From Candidatus Saganbacteria bacterium (GTDB taxonomy: Bacteria > Margulisbacteria > WOR-1 > O2-12-FULL-45-9): a stretch of DNA of 36,555 nt. Positions 7,304 through 16,214 of this stretch are shown here, piece after piece; positions within the stretch are counted from its first letter, which is position 1; every line of letters starts with the position of its first letter. The DNA lies in contig JACRKQ010000016.1 of NCBI GenBank assembly GCA_016219705.1, forward strand, positions 1 to 36,555, written 5' to 3'. The notes below the pieces were generated by a model, which was given only the letters and a program-made list of their open reading frames with translations, was not told where the DNA came from and searched no databases. The position numbers were made by a program, and so were the translations under genes.

Positions 7304-7745
7304 TCCACTCGTCGGAAAAATATTTGTTTTCCTTTTTGTGTAGGGTCTTCACTTAAAACTTGATATTGCGGTAAATTATTTATGGCGTATTGTAAATTAT
7401 TAGAAAGACGTTCTTCTGTTGCAGATGGGCTTCTAAGGGAAGGGCGCTTGGATTATCGAGCTCTCTATTTTGTTTTAATTGATAAGTTCTTCTCATCTCT
7501 CGCCCAGCCGGCGGAAAAACCAGTGAAAAATTTAAACCAATATTTTCTTTGGTCCCTCTTGTTCCTTCCGCAGCGCTTGTTCTGTTTTGATAAGGAGCGA
7601 CGGTTACTCTCTCCCCTCCTGCAGCTAAAAATGCACGGACCGAGATGAGCATGGCTGTTGCAGCGGAGCGCAGGTCTGTCGCGCGAGACGCTTTAAAGTT
7701 GCTTGCAAAAATTTGCGGAGGCGGAAGATTATTGGTTACTTTCAC
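7300..7745 (-). pseudogene. Small protein of unknown function, apparent -1 frameshift
   Basis: The reading begins at a GTG at 7745, nine bases after the pgm stop, and gives VTNNLPPPQIFASNFKASRA, later GERVTVAPYQNRTSA and LNFSLVFPPAGREMRR. In that frame it stops at 7380 after 121 residues. The -1 frame from 7452 downward gives a better continuation (SATEERLSNNLQYAINNLPQ, then TQKGKQIFFRRVE). That frame ends in a TGA overlapping the next gene's ATG. The shift must lie between 7380 and 7453. The intended product would be about 148 residues. It could be a sequencing or assembly error or a decayed gene; I see no slippery heptamer of the programmed type. Family unknown. Confidence 0.5.
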
Positions 7746-7754
7746 GTTAGACTT

Positions 7755-9398
7755 TTAGACTCCAGCCGCTTTAAAAGCCGCCGCGACAATTGCTTGTGCT
7801 TCGGTTAGCACAACCGCAAGATGGTCCGGGCCTTGAAAGCTTTCAGCATAAATTTTATAAACATCTTCTGTGCCGGAAGGCCGCGCGGCAAACCAGCTAT
7901 TCTTAGTCGTAACTTTTAATCCGCCAATGGAGGCCCCGTTGCCTGAGGCCGCAACTAGTTTTGCGGTAATTGATTCCCCTGCCAATACTGTTGCGGCAAC
8001 CTGTTCAGGCGAGAGCTTCTTGAGAACCGCTTTTTGCGCAGCATTTGCGGCCGCATCAATTCTTGTATAGGCCGGCTCCCCGTATTTTCTGGTTAATTGC
8101 TGATAGAGTTTTTCTGGATCACGACCAAGTTTGGCCGTCATCTCCGCTGCCAGGAGATCCATGATGGGGCCATCTTTTTCTGTTACCCAGGTTGTTCCAT
8201 TCAGACGCAAAAAACAGGCTCCGGCCGACTCTTCGCCGCCAAAACCCATCGTGCCAGCTAATAAACCAGGGACAAACCATTTGAAACCAACAGGAACTTC
8301 TACCAGGCGTCGAACTAAACCAGCGGCAACACGATCAATCATACTGCTGCTGACCAGGGTTTTTCCAATGGCGGCATCATCTGGCCAAGCGGGACGATTT
8401 TGGCGTTGGAATAGATAATTGATCGCGACAGCTAAAAAGTGATTGGGATTCATTAATCCAACAGAGGGAGCAACAATCCCATGACGGTCGGAATCAGTGT
8501 CGTTGCCAAAGGCAATATCGAATTGATCTTTCAAGGCAATCAGACCGGCCATGGCATAAGGTGAAGAGCAGTCCATCCGAACTTTTCCGTCGTGATCAAC
8601 GGTCATAAATGAAAAAGTGGGATCAACCTGCGGGTTGACGACCGTAATATTGAGGCCATAGCGTTGCGCAATCGCTTCCCAATAATGGACAACTGCCCCA
8701 CCCAATGGATCGGCGCCTAATCTTAATCCGCTGGCCCGAATCGTGTCCATATCGATAACCTGGCCAAGTTCATCGACATAAGGAGTTATAAAATCAGCTT
8801 CGTGAGTGGTGCTAGCAACGCGAGCTCGTTCGTAAGGAATTCTTTTTACGTTCCGATTATCATCTTGCAATAAAGCGTTCGCTCGTTTTTCCACCCAATT
8901 CGTTACATCAACGTCGGCTGGTCCGCCGTTAGGAGGATTATACTTAAATCCGCCGTCTTCAGGGGGATTATGGGACGGAGTGATAATTACTCCGTCAGCT
9001 TGCGGCTGGCCCGGATGGCGCCGATTGTAATCAAGGATCATAAATGAAATAACCGGAGTTGGAGTAAATTCATCTTTTGCAGCAATAATTACTTCGACCC
9101 CATTGGCGGCAAAGACTTCCAAAGCTGTTTGGAAGGCCGGCATTGATAATGCATGGGTGTCAAAACCGACAAACATTGGTCCGGAAATCCCCTGGCTGGC
9201 CCGATATTCGCAAACCGCCTGGGCAGTCGCGGCGATATGCATTTCATTAAATGTCCCGTTTAACGATGAACCGCGATGGCCCGAAGTGCCGAAGGTAACC
9301 GGTCCCCGAGGCTTATCATCATGATAAGCGTCCACTAATTTGGGAACATTGACTAACATGCGGGCAGGCACTCTTTGTCCGGCTAATGGATGGATCAT
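7755..9398 (-). CDS. pgm: Phosphoglucomutase (alpha-D-glucose phosphate-specific)
   Basis: 547 residues, the normal length of the bacterial Pgm family, which interconverts glucose-1-phosphate and glucose-6-phosphate. Seen in order are [10 protein letters not shown] (36-45), the phosphoserine loop [11 protein letters not shown] with S142, the metal loop [10 protein letters not shown], the sugar loop GGEESAGA and the phosphate-binding [12 protein letters not shown] near the end. The start is well placed: AAAGGGGGAAG stands just before the ATG at 9398. It would take up the glucose-1-phosphate released by the two GH94-type phosphorylases in this window. It may be read with rlmD-leuC upstream, but an 84-base gap leaves room for its own promoter. 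Confidence 0.95.
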   Translation of the reverse strand: MIHPLAGQRVPARMLVNVPKLVDAYHDDKPRGPVTFGTSGHRGSSLNGTFNEMHIAATAQAVCEYRASQGISGPMFVGFDTHALSMPAFQTALEVFAANGVEVIIAAKDEFTPTPVISFMILDYNRRHPGQPQADGVIITPSHNPPEDGGFKYNPPNGGPADVDVTNWVEKRANALLQDDNRNVKRIPYERARVASTTHEADFITPYVDELGQVIDMDTIRASGLRLGADPLGGAVVHYWEAIAQRYGLNITVVNPQVDPTFSFMTVDHDGKVRMDCSSPYAMAGLIALKDQFDIAFGNDTDSDRHGIVAPSVGLMNPNHFLAVAINYLFQRQNRPAWPDDAAIGKTLVSSSMIDRVAAGLVRRLVEVPVGFKWFVPGLLAGTMGFGGEESAGACFLRLNGTTWVTEKDGPIMDLLAAEMTAKLGRDPEKLYQQLTRKYGEPAYTRIDAAANAAQKAVLKKLSPEQVAATVLAGESITAKLVAASGNGASIGGLKVTTKNSWFAARPSGTEDVYKIYAESFQGPDHLAVVLTEAQAIVAAAFKAAGV

Positions 9399-9482
9399 TT
9401 TTCTTCCCCCTTTAAATTGTTTTCTCTTCTACCAAAAGACAGACTCTCGCCAGCGATTTCAAGAAATTTCATATAGTTTGCG

Positions 9483-10580
9483 TCAAGAGGCAAGAACAAC
9501 CACATTCTCAATATGCGGGGTATGGGGAAACATGTCGAGCGGCTGGCAGCGTTCAATTTTATAGCCAAATTCTTTTAAAATATCAATGTCATGTTTCTGG
9601 CTCGCCGGGTTGCAGGAGACATAAACGATTTTTTTCGGTCTGATCCGACCAATAGCTTGCAAAGCTTTCTTATGGACGCCGGGACGAGGGGGGTCTAATA
9701 TTATCGTCGAAAATTTTCTTTCAAGAGAAGGGAGCGTATCCTCAACTCGTCCGGCTATTGATCGAAAATTACTAATATTATTTAAGGCGGCGTTAGAAGT
9801 GGATAACTCGACTGCGGGCTGATTCTCCTCAATACCAATTACTTCTTTGGCTTGATGGGCTAAAGATAAACCAAAACTGCCAGTGCCGGAATACAGGTCC
9901 AATAAGCTTTCCTCTCCTTCTAAACCGGCAAAATCACGGATAACCTCGATCAGCCTTTCCGCTTGCTTGGTGTTAGTTTGAAAAAATGATTGGCTGGGAA
10001 TCTTAAATTTAATTTTGCCAAGCGATTCAAGCAAATAATCTTGTCCCAACGATTGTTTTATTTCGCCATAGGATCGGTCGGCGGGAGATAAATTAATGCT
10101 CCAAACAGCTCCCTGAATTAAATCTTGGTTCTTCTGCCACAAATCTTCGAGCGGGAAGGCGGCGGCGTCTGACGTCAAAACGTTAATAACGGTATTTTGA
10201 ATATTTTTCCCTTCTCTAATAACGACGTGGCGCATGATCCCTTCCCGATAATTAGTTATTTTTTTCCAGGAGACAAAATAGCGCAGCCGGTCCATGATTT
10301 TGTTGCTTTGCTCCGACATCAGCAGGCACTTTTTAATATCAATAATTTCATAACGATTAGCCTTAAGCCCCAGCGTATAATTCTTGCCGAAGGCGTAATC
10401 CATCCGGTTACGATAAAAATACTGATCAGGGGAAGGAATAATCGTCTGGCAAATGTCGCCAAATAAATTTTGCACGACCGCCATTTTGCGCTTTAACTGC
10501 TCTTCATACGGCGTATCCTGCCAGGCACAGCCGCCGCAGCGGCCAAAATGAGGGCAAGCGGGTGTTTGAGCGGAAGCCAA
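9483..10580 (-). CDS. rlmD: RNA (uracil-5-)-methyltransferase, TrmA/RlmC/RlmD family
   Basis: 365 residues. Cysteines C9, C15, C18 and C85 match the [4Fe-4S] site of RlmD-type enzymes. The SAM site is DLYSGTGSFG, followed by DPPRPG; the nucleophile is in YVSCNPAS (C323), and the C-terminal LDMFPHTPHIE is typical. The family methylates C5 of uridine in rRNA or tRNA. The protein lacks the N-terminal TRAM domain found in RlmD of E. coli, so the exact substrate (23S U1939, U747 or another) cannot be read from sequence; the symbol is provisional. The start is a TTG at 10580, two bases after the leuC stop, with GAGAG upstream. Confidence 0.85.
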   Translation of the reverse strand: MASAQTPACPHFGRCGGCAWQDTPYEEQLKRKMAVVQNLFGDICQTIIPSPDQYFYRNRMDYAFGKNYTLGLKANRYEIIDIKKCLLMSEQSNKIMDRLRYFVSWKKITNYREGIMRHVVIREGKNIQNTVINVLTSDAAAFPLEDLWQKNQDLIQGAVWSINLSPADRSYGEIKQSLGQDYLLESLGKIKFKIPSQSFFQTNTKQAERLIEVIRDFAGLEGEESLLDLYSGTGSFGLSLAHQAKEVIGIEENQPAVELSTSNAALNNISNFRSIAGRVEDTLPSLERKFSTIILDPPRPGVHKKALQAIGRIRPKKIVYVSCNPASQKHDIDILKEFGYKIERCQPLDMFPHTPHIENVVVLAS

Positions 10581-10582
10581 AA

Positions 10583-11836
10583 CTACAAATACTCTCTCGG
10601 ATCAGCGATCTGGCCTTCGATCATTGACGCGGCAACGGTAGCAGGCGAGCCGAGATATATAAAGGAATTGCGGTTACCCATTCTCCCCAAAAAGTTGCGG
10701 TTGGCGGTCGAAATCACATTTTCCCCATCGGAAGGAACCCCATTATGAGTCCCGACGCATGGGCCGCAGCCGGGAGTCACGGCAATAGCCCCCGATTCTA
10801 ATAATGATTGATAAATCTCTTCCTTAATCATATCGAGTAAAAGTTGTTTTGATGAAGGAGCCAAAATCAAACGACAATTATTATTGATCTTTTTGCCTTT
10901 GAGAATTTGGGCGGCGATCCGAAAATCTTCCAAGCGGCCATTAGTGCAGGTGCCAATCAATCCTTGATGAATGGGAGTCCCTTTCAGTTCTGAAACGCCG
11001 CAAACATTATCTACAGCGTGGGGCTTGGCAATTTGGGGCTCGAGTTTGGGCACATCAATTTCCACAGTTTTCAGATATTTAGCGTCAATGTCCGCGGTTT
11101 GAGGATTGGCTTGGCGGCGAGAATGTTCTTTGACCCAATTCATAACCTTCTCATCTGGTTCCATCAATCCGACTTTAGCGCCGCATTCGATGGCCATGTT
11201 GGAAATGGTAAAGCGGGCATCAACAGACATGGCGGAGAGAGCTTCACCATAAATTTCCAGAGCCAAATAGGTGGCTCCGTCAGCGCCGATGTCGCCAATT
11301 AATTTCAAGACTAAATCTTTGGAATAGATTCCCTTTGGCAATGATCCCTTATAAACGACTTTCATTGTTTCCGGAACCTTAAACCAAAGTTTACCGGAGA
11401 TCATGCCAGCGGCCAGGTCGGTTGACCCGATGCCGGTTGAGAAAACATTGATCGCGCCGTAAGTGCAGGTGTGGGAGTCGGCCCCAATAACTAAATCACC
11501 GGGAACAACGTGTCCTTGCTCCGGGGTAATTTGGTGGCAGACACCGCAGCCGATATCATAGAGCTTAACGCCCTGCTCCAGGCAAAATTCGCGGATTTTT
11601 TTGTGGATAGCGGAGACGCCTTCATTAGGTGAAGGGGAACTATGGTCGATAATGATAGCAATTTTGTTGGGATCGGCAACCTTCTTGGCTTGCATCTTGC
11701 GAAAAGAATCGATGGCAACACCTGACGTTCCGTCTTGGCCGATCATAAAATCTAAATCAGCGACGACAATATCTCCGGCGTGAGCATCTTTGCCGGAATG
11801 AGCGGATAATATTTTTTCAGCGATAGTTTTAGCCAT
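10583..11836 (-). CDS. leuC: 3-isopropylmalate dehydratase large subunit (or close homoaconitase-type homologue)
   Basis: 417 residues from the ATG at 11836 (MAKTIAEKIL). Aconitase-superfamily marks include IIIDHSSPS, the GADSHTCTYGA block, IGTCTNGR and GCGPCVG, the latter with cysteines for the [4Fe-4S] cluster. The shorter archaeal-type length fits LeuC/HacA enzymes. It isomerises isopropylmalate in leucine synthesis together with a small subunit LeuD, which is not in the window; a homoaconitase role cannot be excluded. An earlier ATG at 11854 falls inside the predicted -10 element and is unlikely. The predicted promoter leaves almost no leader. Confidence 0.88.
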   Translation of the reverse strand: MAKTIAEKILSAHSGKDAHAGDIVVADLDFMIGQDGTSGVAIDSFRKMQAKKVADPNKIAIIIDHSSPSPNEGVSAIHKKIREFCLEQGVKLYDIGCGVCHQITPEQGHVVPGDLVIGADSHTCTYGAINVFSTGIGSTDLAAGMISGKLWFKVPETMKVVYKGSLPKGIYSKDLVLKLIGDIGADGATYLALEIYGEALSAMSVDARFTISNMAIECGAKVGLMEPDEKVMNWVKEHSRRQANPQTADIDAKYLKTVEIDVPKLEPQIAKPHAVDNVCGVSELKGTPIHQGLIGTCTNGRLEDFRIAAQILKGKKINNNCRLILAPSSKQLLLDMIKEEIYQSLLESGAIAVTPGCGPCVGTHNGVPSDGENVISTANRNFLGRMGNRNSFIYLGSPATVAASMIEGQIADPREYL

Positions 11837-11844
11837 GATGTTTA

Positions 11845-11873
11845 ATTTTATCATGAGAATGGAAATAACTCAA
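11845..11873 (-). promoter_or_regulatory. Predicted promoter of leuC (leaderless layout)
   Basis: TTGAGT (11873-11868), a 17-base spacer and TAAAAT (11850-11845) read toward leuC. Only 8 bases separate the -10 from the ATG at 11836, so transcription should start within about 2 bases of the start codon. This also decides between the two possible leuC starts. Confidence 0.6.
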
Positions 11874-11906
11874 AAGTTAGTTCTTCCGTTTTTTAGTCCT
11901 TTGGTC

Positions 11907-11912
11907 TATAAT
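11907..11912 (+). promoter_or_regulatory. -10 element of yajQ (leaderless layout)
   Basis: A perfect TATAAT ends 6 bases before the yajQ ATG at 11919, so the RNA would begin at or next to the start codon. The -35 region (around 11884-11889, TTCCGT) is weak. No Shine-Dalgarno sequence could fit. Confidence 0.5.
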
Positions 11913-11918
11913 ATTTTC

Positions 11919-12410
11919 ATGGCTGACGAACATTCATTTGATATAGTAAGCAAACCCAATGTGCCGGAGGTGGAAAATGCCCTGCAGATGGCGGTTAAGG
12001 AAATTGCCAATCGCTTTGATTTCAAAGGGAGCACAACCAGTTTGGTCAAAGAGGCGGAGAAGATCAAAATAACCTCCGAAGATGAATATAAATTAAAAGC
12101 CGCTGGCACTGTTTTGCAGGATAAACTGGCCAGGCGGCAGGTCCATTTGAAGTTTTTTGATTATGGGAAGATCGAAAATTCTGCCGGCGGCGGAGTTAAA
12201 CAGCAAATTACTCTCAAACAAGGAATCCCTCAAGAGCAGGCCAAAGAGATCGTAAAATTTATCAAAACCCTCGGTTTAAAAGTTCAAGCCAGTATTCAAA
12301 GCGACCAGATTAGGGTAACAGCGAAAAAAATTGATGATCTCCAAGCCGTGATGCAGCAGATTAAAGCGAAAGATTTTCCTATCGTCCTGCAGTTTGTTAA
12401 TTACCGTTAG
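11919..12410 (+). CDS. yajQ: YajQ-family nucleotide-binding protein
   Basis: 163 residues from the ATG at 11919 (MADEHSFDIVSKPN), the usual YajQ length. Family marks are SFDIVSK, NRFDFKGS, DEYKLKA, VHLKFFDYGKIE, GIPQEQAKEIVK and FPIVLQFVNYR at the end. The fold is two RNP-like halves. Members bind nucleotides, and a Xanthomonas homologue is reported to bind cyclic di-GMP; the role here is unknown. The frame is open upstream, but that part overlaps the divergent leuC promoter and has no family similarity. The 3' end overlaps the opposing TPR-like gene by four bases. Confidence 0.92.
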   Translation: MADEHSFDIVSKPNVPEVENALQMAVKEIANRFDFKGSTTSLVKEAEKIKITSEDEYKLKAAGTVLQDKLARRQVHLKFFDYGKIENSAGGGVKQQITLKQGIPQEQAKEIVKFIKTLGLKVQASIQSDQIRVTAKKIDDLQAVMQQIKAKDFPIVLQFVNYR

Positions 12411-13351
12411 CGTTTTTTCTTTTTAGCTTGAATTTTTAGTGAAGCAATCTCCGGTCTCTCAGCCAAAGCTTTTTCCACCAGCGCGGCTTTCTGCGTTAAG
12501 TAAGGATCAAGGCCTTCCATTTGGTTGACTTCCTGCAGAAGTTTTGTCGCTTGCGGATGAGTGACGACATCGGCCAGATCTAATTTTGCCCGAGCGATCA
12601 GTTCAGTATAAGCAAGGGGCATTTCGATGACTTCAGAAAGCAGTCTGGCGGCTTTCGTATAATCGCCCGTCTTTGCCCGGTGGATCAGAATTTCCGCTTT
12701 TAAGACTTGCCCTTTGTTGGCGAAGTAATCATCAGGGCGCGATTTCAATTCCTTGAGCGATAAATCGGCTAATTTTAAAGCGGCTGGCAGATCGGTTGGT
12801 TCGCGATAAAGCAGAATTTCCGCTTTAGACAGCAGCGCGCGGCCGCGGAAATACCAGTGGGAATCATTTTCCTTGACAACCGAATTTATTAATTCCAAGG
12901 CCTGGGCCCAATCTCCCTTTTCCCGACGGGCCAGGCGTAATTCCGATTCGACAATATAGGTCTTGGCGGCAAAGAAATCAGAGAGGTCTTTGCCTAAAAG
13001 TTTGCGGGCTTTTTCGCAGAGCGAGATCGCGTTGTCAAATTCTTCCCGCACGCCGATCATCTGTTCCGCTTTTCCGACGAGGGCGCGGGCACGCAGGTAA
13101 TCCGGCACGGCAGAAAGCAATATCTGATCGTAAAGCCGAAGCGCTTCCTTGCGGTCGCCGGGGTCGCCGCGGCCGACAAGAAGATCGGCGATGCCAAACA
13201 AGATCTCCGGGGCGTCTGAACGATTGGGATGCTGGCTTAAAATATAACGATAACGTTTTAGCGCCTTGTTGATCTTTTCTTTTTCGGAAGGTATAGGGAA
13301 GCCGATCTCTTTATCGACAATGAAGCTCATGATCGGCGAGAGAATGGTCAT
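12407..13351 (-). CDS. TPR-like helical repeat protein
   Basis: 314 residues, almost all alpha-helical, with repeated TPR-like pairs such as LFGIADLLVGRGD, ALRLYDQIL, ARALVGKAEQMIG, ALLSKAEILLYREPTDLPAAL and VLKAEILIHRAKTGDYTKAA, spaced by about 35-50 residues. It ends in a lysine/arginine tail (KIQAKKKKR). There is no signal peptide, so it is probably a cytoplasmic scaffold; partners are unknown. I chose the ATG at 13351 because AAGGGGGG stands just before it. An upstream ATG at 13405 would add an arginine-rich leader (RQVRRRRARG) that is simply the translation of a palindromic repeat. Confidence 0.75.
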   Translation of the reverse strand: MTILSPIMSFIVDKEIGFPIPSEKEKINKALKRYRYILSQHPNRSDAPEILFGIADLLVGRGDPGDRKEALRLYDQILLSAVPDYLRARALVGKAEQMIGVREEFDNAISLCEKARKLLGKDLSDFFAAKTYIVESELRLARREKGDWAQALELINSVVKENDSHWYFRGRALLSKAEILLYREPTDLPAALKLADLSLKELKSRPDDYFANKGQVLKAEILIHRAKTGDYTKAARLLSEVIEMPLAYTELIARAKLDLADVVTHPQATKLLQEVNQMEGLDPYLTQKAALVEKALAERPEIASLKIQAKKKKR

Positions 13352-13365
13352 TTTATCCCCCCTTG

Positions 13366-13380
13366 CCCGCCTCCGGCGGA
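13366..13380. repeat. Short GC-rich palindrome before the TPR-like gene
   Basis: CCGCC-TCC-GGCGG (within 13366-13380) forms a near-perfect GC-rich hairpin directly upstream of the ribosome site of the TPR-like gene. It stands out from the AT-rich surroundings and may be a copy of a dispersed small repeat, or a translation-affecting hairpin. Confidence 0.45.
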
Positions 13381-13398
13381 CTTGTCGAGAAAACAGTG

Positions 13399-13427
13399 TT
13401 GCCAATTGATTATAAGTAATGTAAAAT
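13399..13427 (+). promoter_or_regulatory. Predicted promoter of rnc-pyrC
   Basis: TTGCCA (13399-13404), a 17-base spacer and TAAAAT (13422-13427) precede the rnc ATG at 13438 by ten bases. The leader would be about 4 bases. The stretch 13416-13440 also repeats AATGT several times. Confidence 0.5.
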
Positions 13428-13437
13428 GTAATGTCAA

Positions 13438-14232
13438 ATGGCGGTAATTTCTCCGGAACGGGAAGCAGAATTGCATGAACTGCAAAAGAAATTAGGCGTT
13501 GCCTTTCTTCATCTGCCGCTGTTAAACCAATCTCTAACCCATAGCTCTTTTGGCCACGAGCAGAAAATATCTGATAATGAACGCCTGGAATTTTTAGGCG
13601 ATGCCGTCCTCAAATTGGTAATCTCTGACTATCTTTATCATAAATTCCCGGATCGGGCCGAAGGCGACCTGACCAAATTCCGCGCCACCGTCATTTCTGA
13701 TGAGACACTGGCTAATATCGGCCGGCAGCTGGACATCGGGGCTTATATTTTAATGAGCGCCAATGAAAAACGAACTGGCGGGGTTAAGCGCAAATCGAAC
13801 CTGGCCAATGCCATAGAAGCCTTGATTGGCGCAGTTTATCTGGATGCGGGGGTTAATAAGTCGCGCGACTTAATTTTGCAGTTTTTAATTGCTGAAGTGG
13901 AAAAAGTTTCGCAAGAAGGTTTTATCCGCGACTATAAGTCCGCCCTGCAGGAATTAACGCAAAAACATAAATGGAAATTACCCCATTACCATGTGCTCAA
14001 GGAGACAGGGCCCAAGCATCGCCGGGTGTTCTGGATGGAAGTAAAAATTAACGACCAGCGCTACGGAATGGGCCGCGGCCGCAACAAAAAAGAGGCGGAG
14101 CAGAGGGCGGCGATGCATGCTTTAAGCAATCTGCGGCAGGAAACAAAAGTTTCGGCCAAGCGTCGTGAACCGCGGGAAACGAAAGGATTGCGCGGGATCT
14201 TTTCACAGGTCAGGAAAAGAATGAAAATATAA
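13438..14232 (+). CDS. rnc: Ribonuclease III
   Basis: 264 residues. The RNase III signature NERLEFLGDAVL (47-58, with catalytic-site E51 and D55) and the second acidic motif IEALIGAVYLDAG (E127) are intact. A double-stranded RNA-binding domain follows (about 163-232: DYKSALQELTQ, RRVFWMEVKI, GRNKKEAEQRAA). The enzyme cuts double-stranded RNA, for example rRNA precursors. About 30 extra basic residues at the C-terminus (KRREPRETK, QVRKRMKI) go beyond the usual 225-230. The TAA overlaps the pyrC ATG (TAATG), coupling the two genes. Confidence 0.95.
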   Translation: MAVISPEREAELHELQKKLGVAFLHLPLLNQSLTHSSFGHEQKISDNERLEFLGDAVLKLVISDYLYHKFPDRAEGDLTKFRATVISDETLANIGRQLDIGAYILMSANEKRTGGVKRKSNLANAIEALIGAVYLDAGVNKSRDLILQFLIAEVEKVSQEGFIRDYKSALQELTQKHKWKLPHYHVLKETGPKHRRVFWMEVKINDQRYGMGRGRNKKEAEQRAAMHALSNLRQETKVSAKRREPRETKGLRGIFSQVRKRMKI

Positions 14233-15521
14233 TGGCAAAATTTTTATTAAAACAGGGGCGCGTAATTGATCCCGCTAATAAAATTGATGGGATCAGGGAT
14301 GTTTTAATTGATAATGGTAAAATCAGTAAAATAGGGGCCAAGGTCAAGGGGCAAGGGGCAAAAGAGATTGATGCTGTCGGTCTCTTTGTAATGCCTGGAC
14401 TGATTGATATGCACACGCATTTGCGTGATCCCGGACGGCCGGATAAAGAAACTATTGCCAGCGGGACGCGCGCGGCGGCCAGGGGAGGTTTTACCACTGT
14501 CTGCTGTATGCCCAATACCGAGCCGCCAATTGATAATCAAGCGGTCGTTAAATATGTGCGGGACACCGCTCTCTCCGACGGGGTGGTCAATGTTTTGCCG
14601 ATTGGCGCCATTACCAAAGGCTTAAAAGGTGAATTGCTGACCGAGATGGGTCTGATGCTGGAGCAAGGGGCGGCGGCTTTTTCCGACGATGGTAAACCGG
14701 TGATGCGCGCCAATATTATGCGCCGCGCTTTGGAATACGCTCGCCAATTTAATGTCCCGATTATCGCTCATTGCGAAGACCTCGATCTGGCACAGGGCGG
14801 GGCGATGAATGAGGGGGCATTGTCGACGGAAATCGGCCTGCCCGGGATACCGGCCCTGGCGGAAGAGATAATGGTGGCGCGCGACATCCTATTGGCCAGT
14901 AAATATGGGCGGATTCACATTGCCCATGTTTCCGCGGCCGGATCGGTTGAATTGATCCGTCGGGCAAAACACAAAGGAATTCCCGTAAGCTGTGAAACCG
15001 CCCCGCATTATTTCAGCTTAACTGAAGCCGCGGTGAAAAATTATGACACTAATGCAAAAGTCAATCCGCCGCTCAAAAGCCCGGCTGACGTCAAAGCAAT
15101 CTTAAAAGGATTAAAAGACGGGACAATTGACGCCATTGCCACAGACCACGCGCCGCATAATATCGAGGAAAAAAACATCGAATTCAATACGGCCGCTTTT
15201 GGGATAGTTGGGTTAGAAACAGCCTTGGGATTAGTTATGACCAAATTGGTCGCGCCAAAAATCCTCACCTTGCGGCAAGTAGTGGAAAAAATGGCCGTGG
15301 CTCCGGCCAGGATCCTTAATTTAGCTAGAGGAACATTATCAGAGGGGGCGGTCGCTGATATTATTGTTATCGATCCTCAAGCCGCCTGGATAGTTGATCC
15401 CCAGCAATTTGTTTCACGCGGTAAAAATACCCCTTTTGCCGGCTGGCCGCTTAAAGGCCGCCTTCTCCACACCATTGTTGGCGGGAAAATGGTGGTAAAA
15501 GATGGGCGCTTGCTTGCTTGA
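14232..15521 (+). CDS. pyrC: Dihydroorotase
   Basis: 429 residues, type I dihydroorotase length. The metal ligands are in DMHTHLRDPG (H61, H63), with further sites in IIAHCED, HIAHVSA and ATDHAPH, the last holding the catalytic aspartate. NMRRALEYA and GLETALGLV also fit the family. It closes carbamoyl-aspartate to dihydroorotate in pyrimidine synthesis. It is translationally coupled to rnc, and its 3' end overlaps the next lipoprotein gene. Residues 36-45 (AKVKGQGAKE) are encoded by a CAAGG heptad tract. Confidence 0.95.
   Translation: MAKFLLKQGRVIDPANKIDGIRDVLIDNGKISKIGAKVKGQGAKEIDAVGLFVMPGLIDMHTHLRDPGRPDKETIASGTRAAARGGFTTVCCMPNTEPPIDNQAVVKYVRDTALSDGVVNVLPIGAITKGLKGELLTEMGLMLEQGAAAFSDDGKPVMRANIMRRALEYARQFNVPIIAHCEDLDLAQGGAMNEGALSTEIGLPGIPALAEEIMVARDILLASKYGRIHIAHVSAAGSVELIRRAKHKGIPVSCETAPHYFSLTEAAVKNYDTNAKVNPPLKSPADVKAILKGLKDGTIDAIATDHAPHNIEEKNIEFNTAAFGIVGLETALGLVMTKLVAPKILTLRQVVEKMAVAPARILNLARGTLSEGAVADIIVIDPQAAWIVDPQQFVSRGKNTPFAGWPLKGRLLHTIVGGKMVVKDGRLLA
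14338..14364. repeat. Heptad repeat tract in pyrC (CAAGGGG)
   Basis: CAAGG at 14339, 14345 and 14352, followed by CAAAA at 14359, makes a tract of mainly seven-base units near the start of pyrC. It encodes a surface-type stretch rich in K, G and Q. It parallels the aroA and GH42 tracts in period and in staying in frame. Confidence 0.5.
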
Positions 15522-16164
15522 TCGACGCGAAAAACCCCGCTATTTTATAATCAGCCTCGGCGCCATTTTCACGGCGCTGTTTTTTCTGCCTTTTTTTACT
15601 GGCTGCGGCGATGATACCGGAGGAATAGCTTCTATTATTGTTGCCCCCAGCGCAGCCACAATTGGCGTCAATCAATCAATTGTTTTTACGGTGACCGGAC
15701 GGACTGCCGCCGGTTTGCTGGTTCTGATTAGTCCAACCTGGAGCCTGACCGGCGGAATTGGCGCTATTGATGCTGCTTCCGGCCTGTTTACCGCAGGGGA
15801 CGCGGCGGGGAGTGGGACCGTGTCCGCTAGTTACGGCGGAGTTATTGGCAACGCCAGTGTGACTGTTACGGAAAATGGTTGGATTAGCGGCCAAATTTCC
15901 AGCACATTAGGGTCAATAAGCGGTATCCGCGTTTATTTAAGGCAATTGGCGACTCTGGATGCTTTTACGAGCAGCAGCGGTAATTATGAAATTGCCAACG
16001 TGCCGCCGGGGACTTATGAAGTGAAGACAGCCGCCACAGATATTTATCTGTCCAGCTCGCAGGAGGTCTCTGTCAGGCGCGGCCAAACCCGCTCCGGTAT
16101 CAATTTTGTTCTCCAGATCCAGCCGGGAGTTCCAATCATTCCGACGACGACAAATCCTTTTTAA
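15502..16164 (+). CDS. Lipoprotein with Ig-like and carboxypeptidase-regulatory-like domains
   Basis: 220 residues. A signal peptide (YFIISLGAIFTALFFLPFF) ends in the lipobox FTGC with C35. A bacterial Ig-like (BIg2-type) domain follows: IVAPSAATIGVNQSIVFTVT, then WSLTGGIGAIDAASGLFTAG. After it comes a carboxypeptidase-regulatory-like beta-sandwich, ISGQISSTLGSISGIRVYL with GNYEIANVPPGTYEVKT. The protein is probably anchored in the outer membrane. The start at 15502 overlaps pyrC by 20 bases; in-frame TTG codons shortly after are possible alternatives. It precedes the PilP-like and secretin genes and may be an accessory of that system. Confidence 0.75.
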   Translation: MGACLLDRREKPRYFIISLGAIFTALFFLPFFTGCGDDTGGIASIIVAPSAATIGVNQSIVFTVTGRTAAGLLVLISPTWSLTGGIGAIDAASGLFTAGDAAGSGTVSASYGGVIGNASVTVTENGWISGQISSTLGSISGIRVYLRQLATLDAFTSSSGNYEIANVPPGTYEVKTAATDIYLSSSQEVSVRRGQTRSGINFVLQIQPGVPIIPTTTNPF

Positions 16165-16214
16165 CGCTGCCCCTTCTTGCGGCTGGCTGGCAATAAAATT
16201 GCTATAGAGCTGGC

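Noticed and set aside
7382-7648. Plus-strand open frame of 88 residues opposite the frameshifted small gene
   Set aside because: The minus-strand frames make the coupled gene pair behind pgm; the plus frame has no ribosome site and no recognisable motif.
11835-11918. Upstream extension of yajQ by 28 residues
   Set aside because: It overlaps the leuC start and promoter, is unlike the family, and the ATG at 11919 gives the standard YajQ length.
13352-13405. Upstream extension of the TPR-like protein by 18 residues
   Set aside because: It is the translation of a GC-rich palindrome; a good ribosome site stands before the ATG at 13351.
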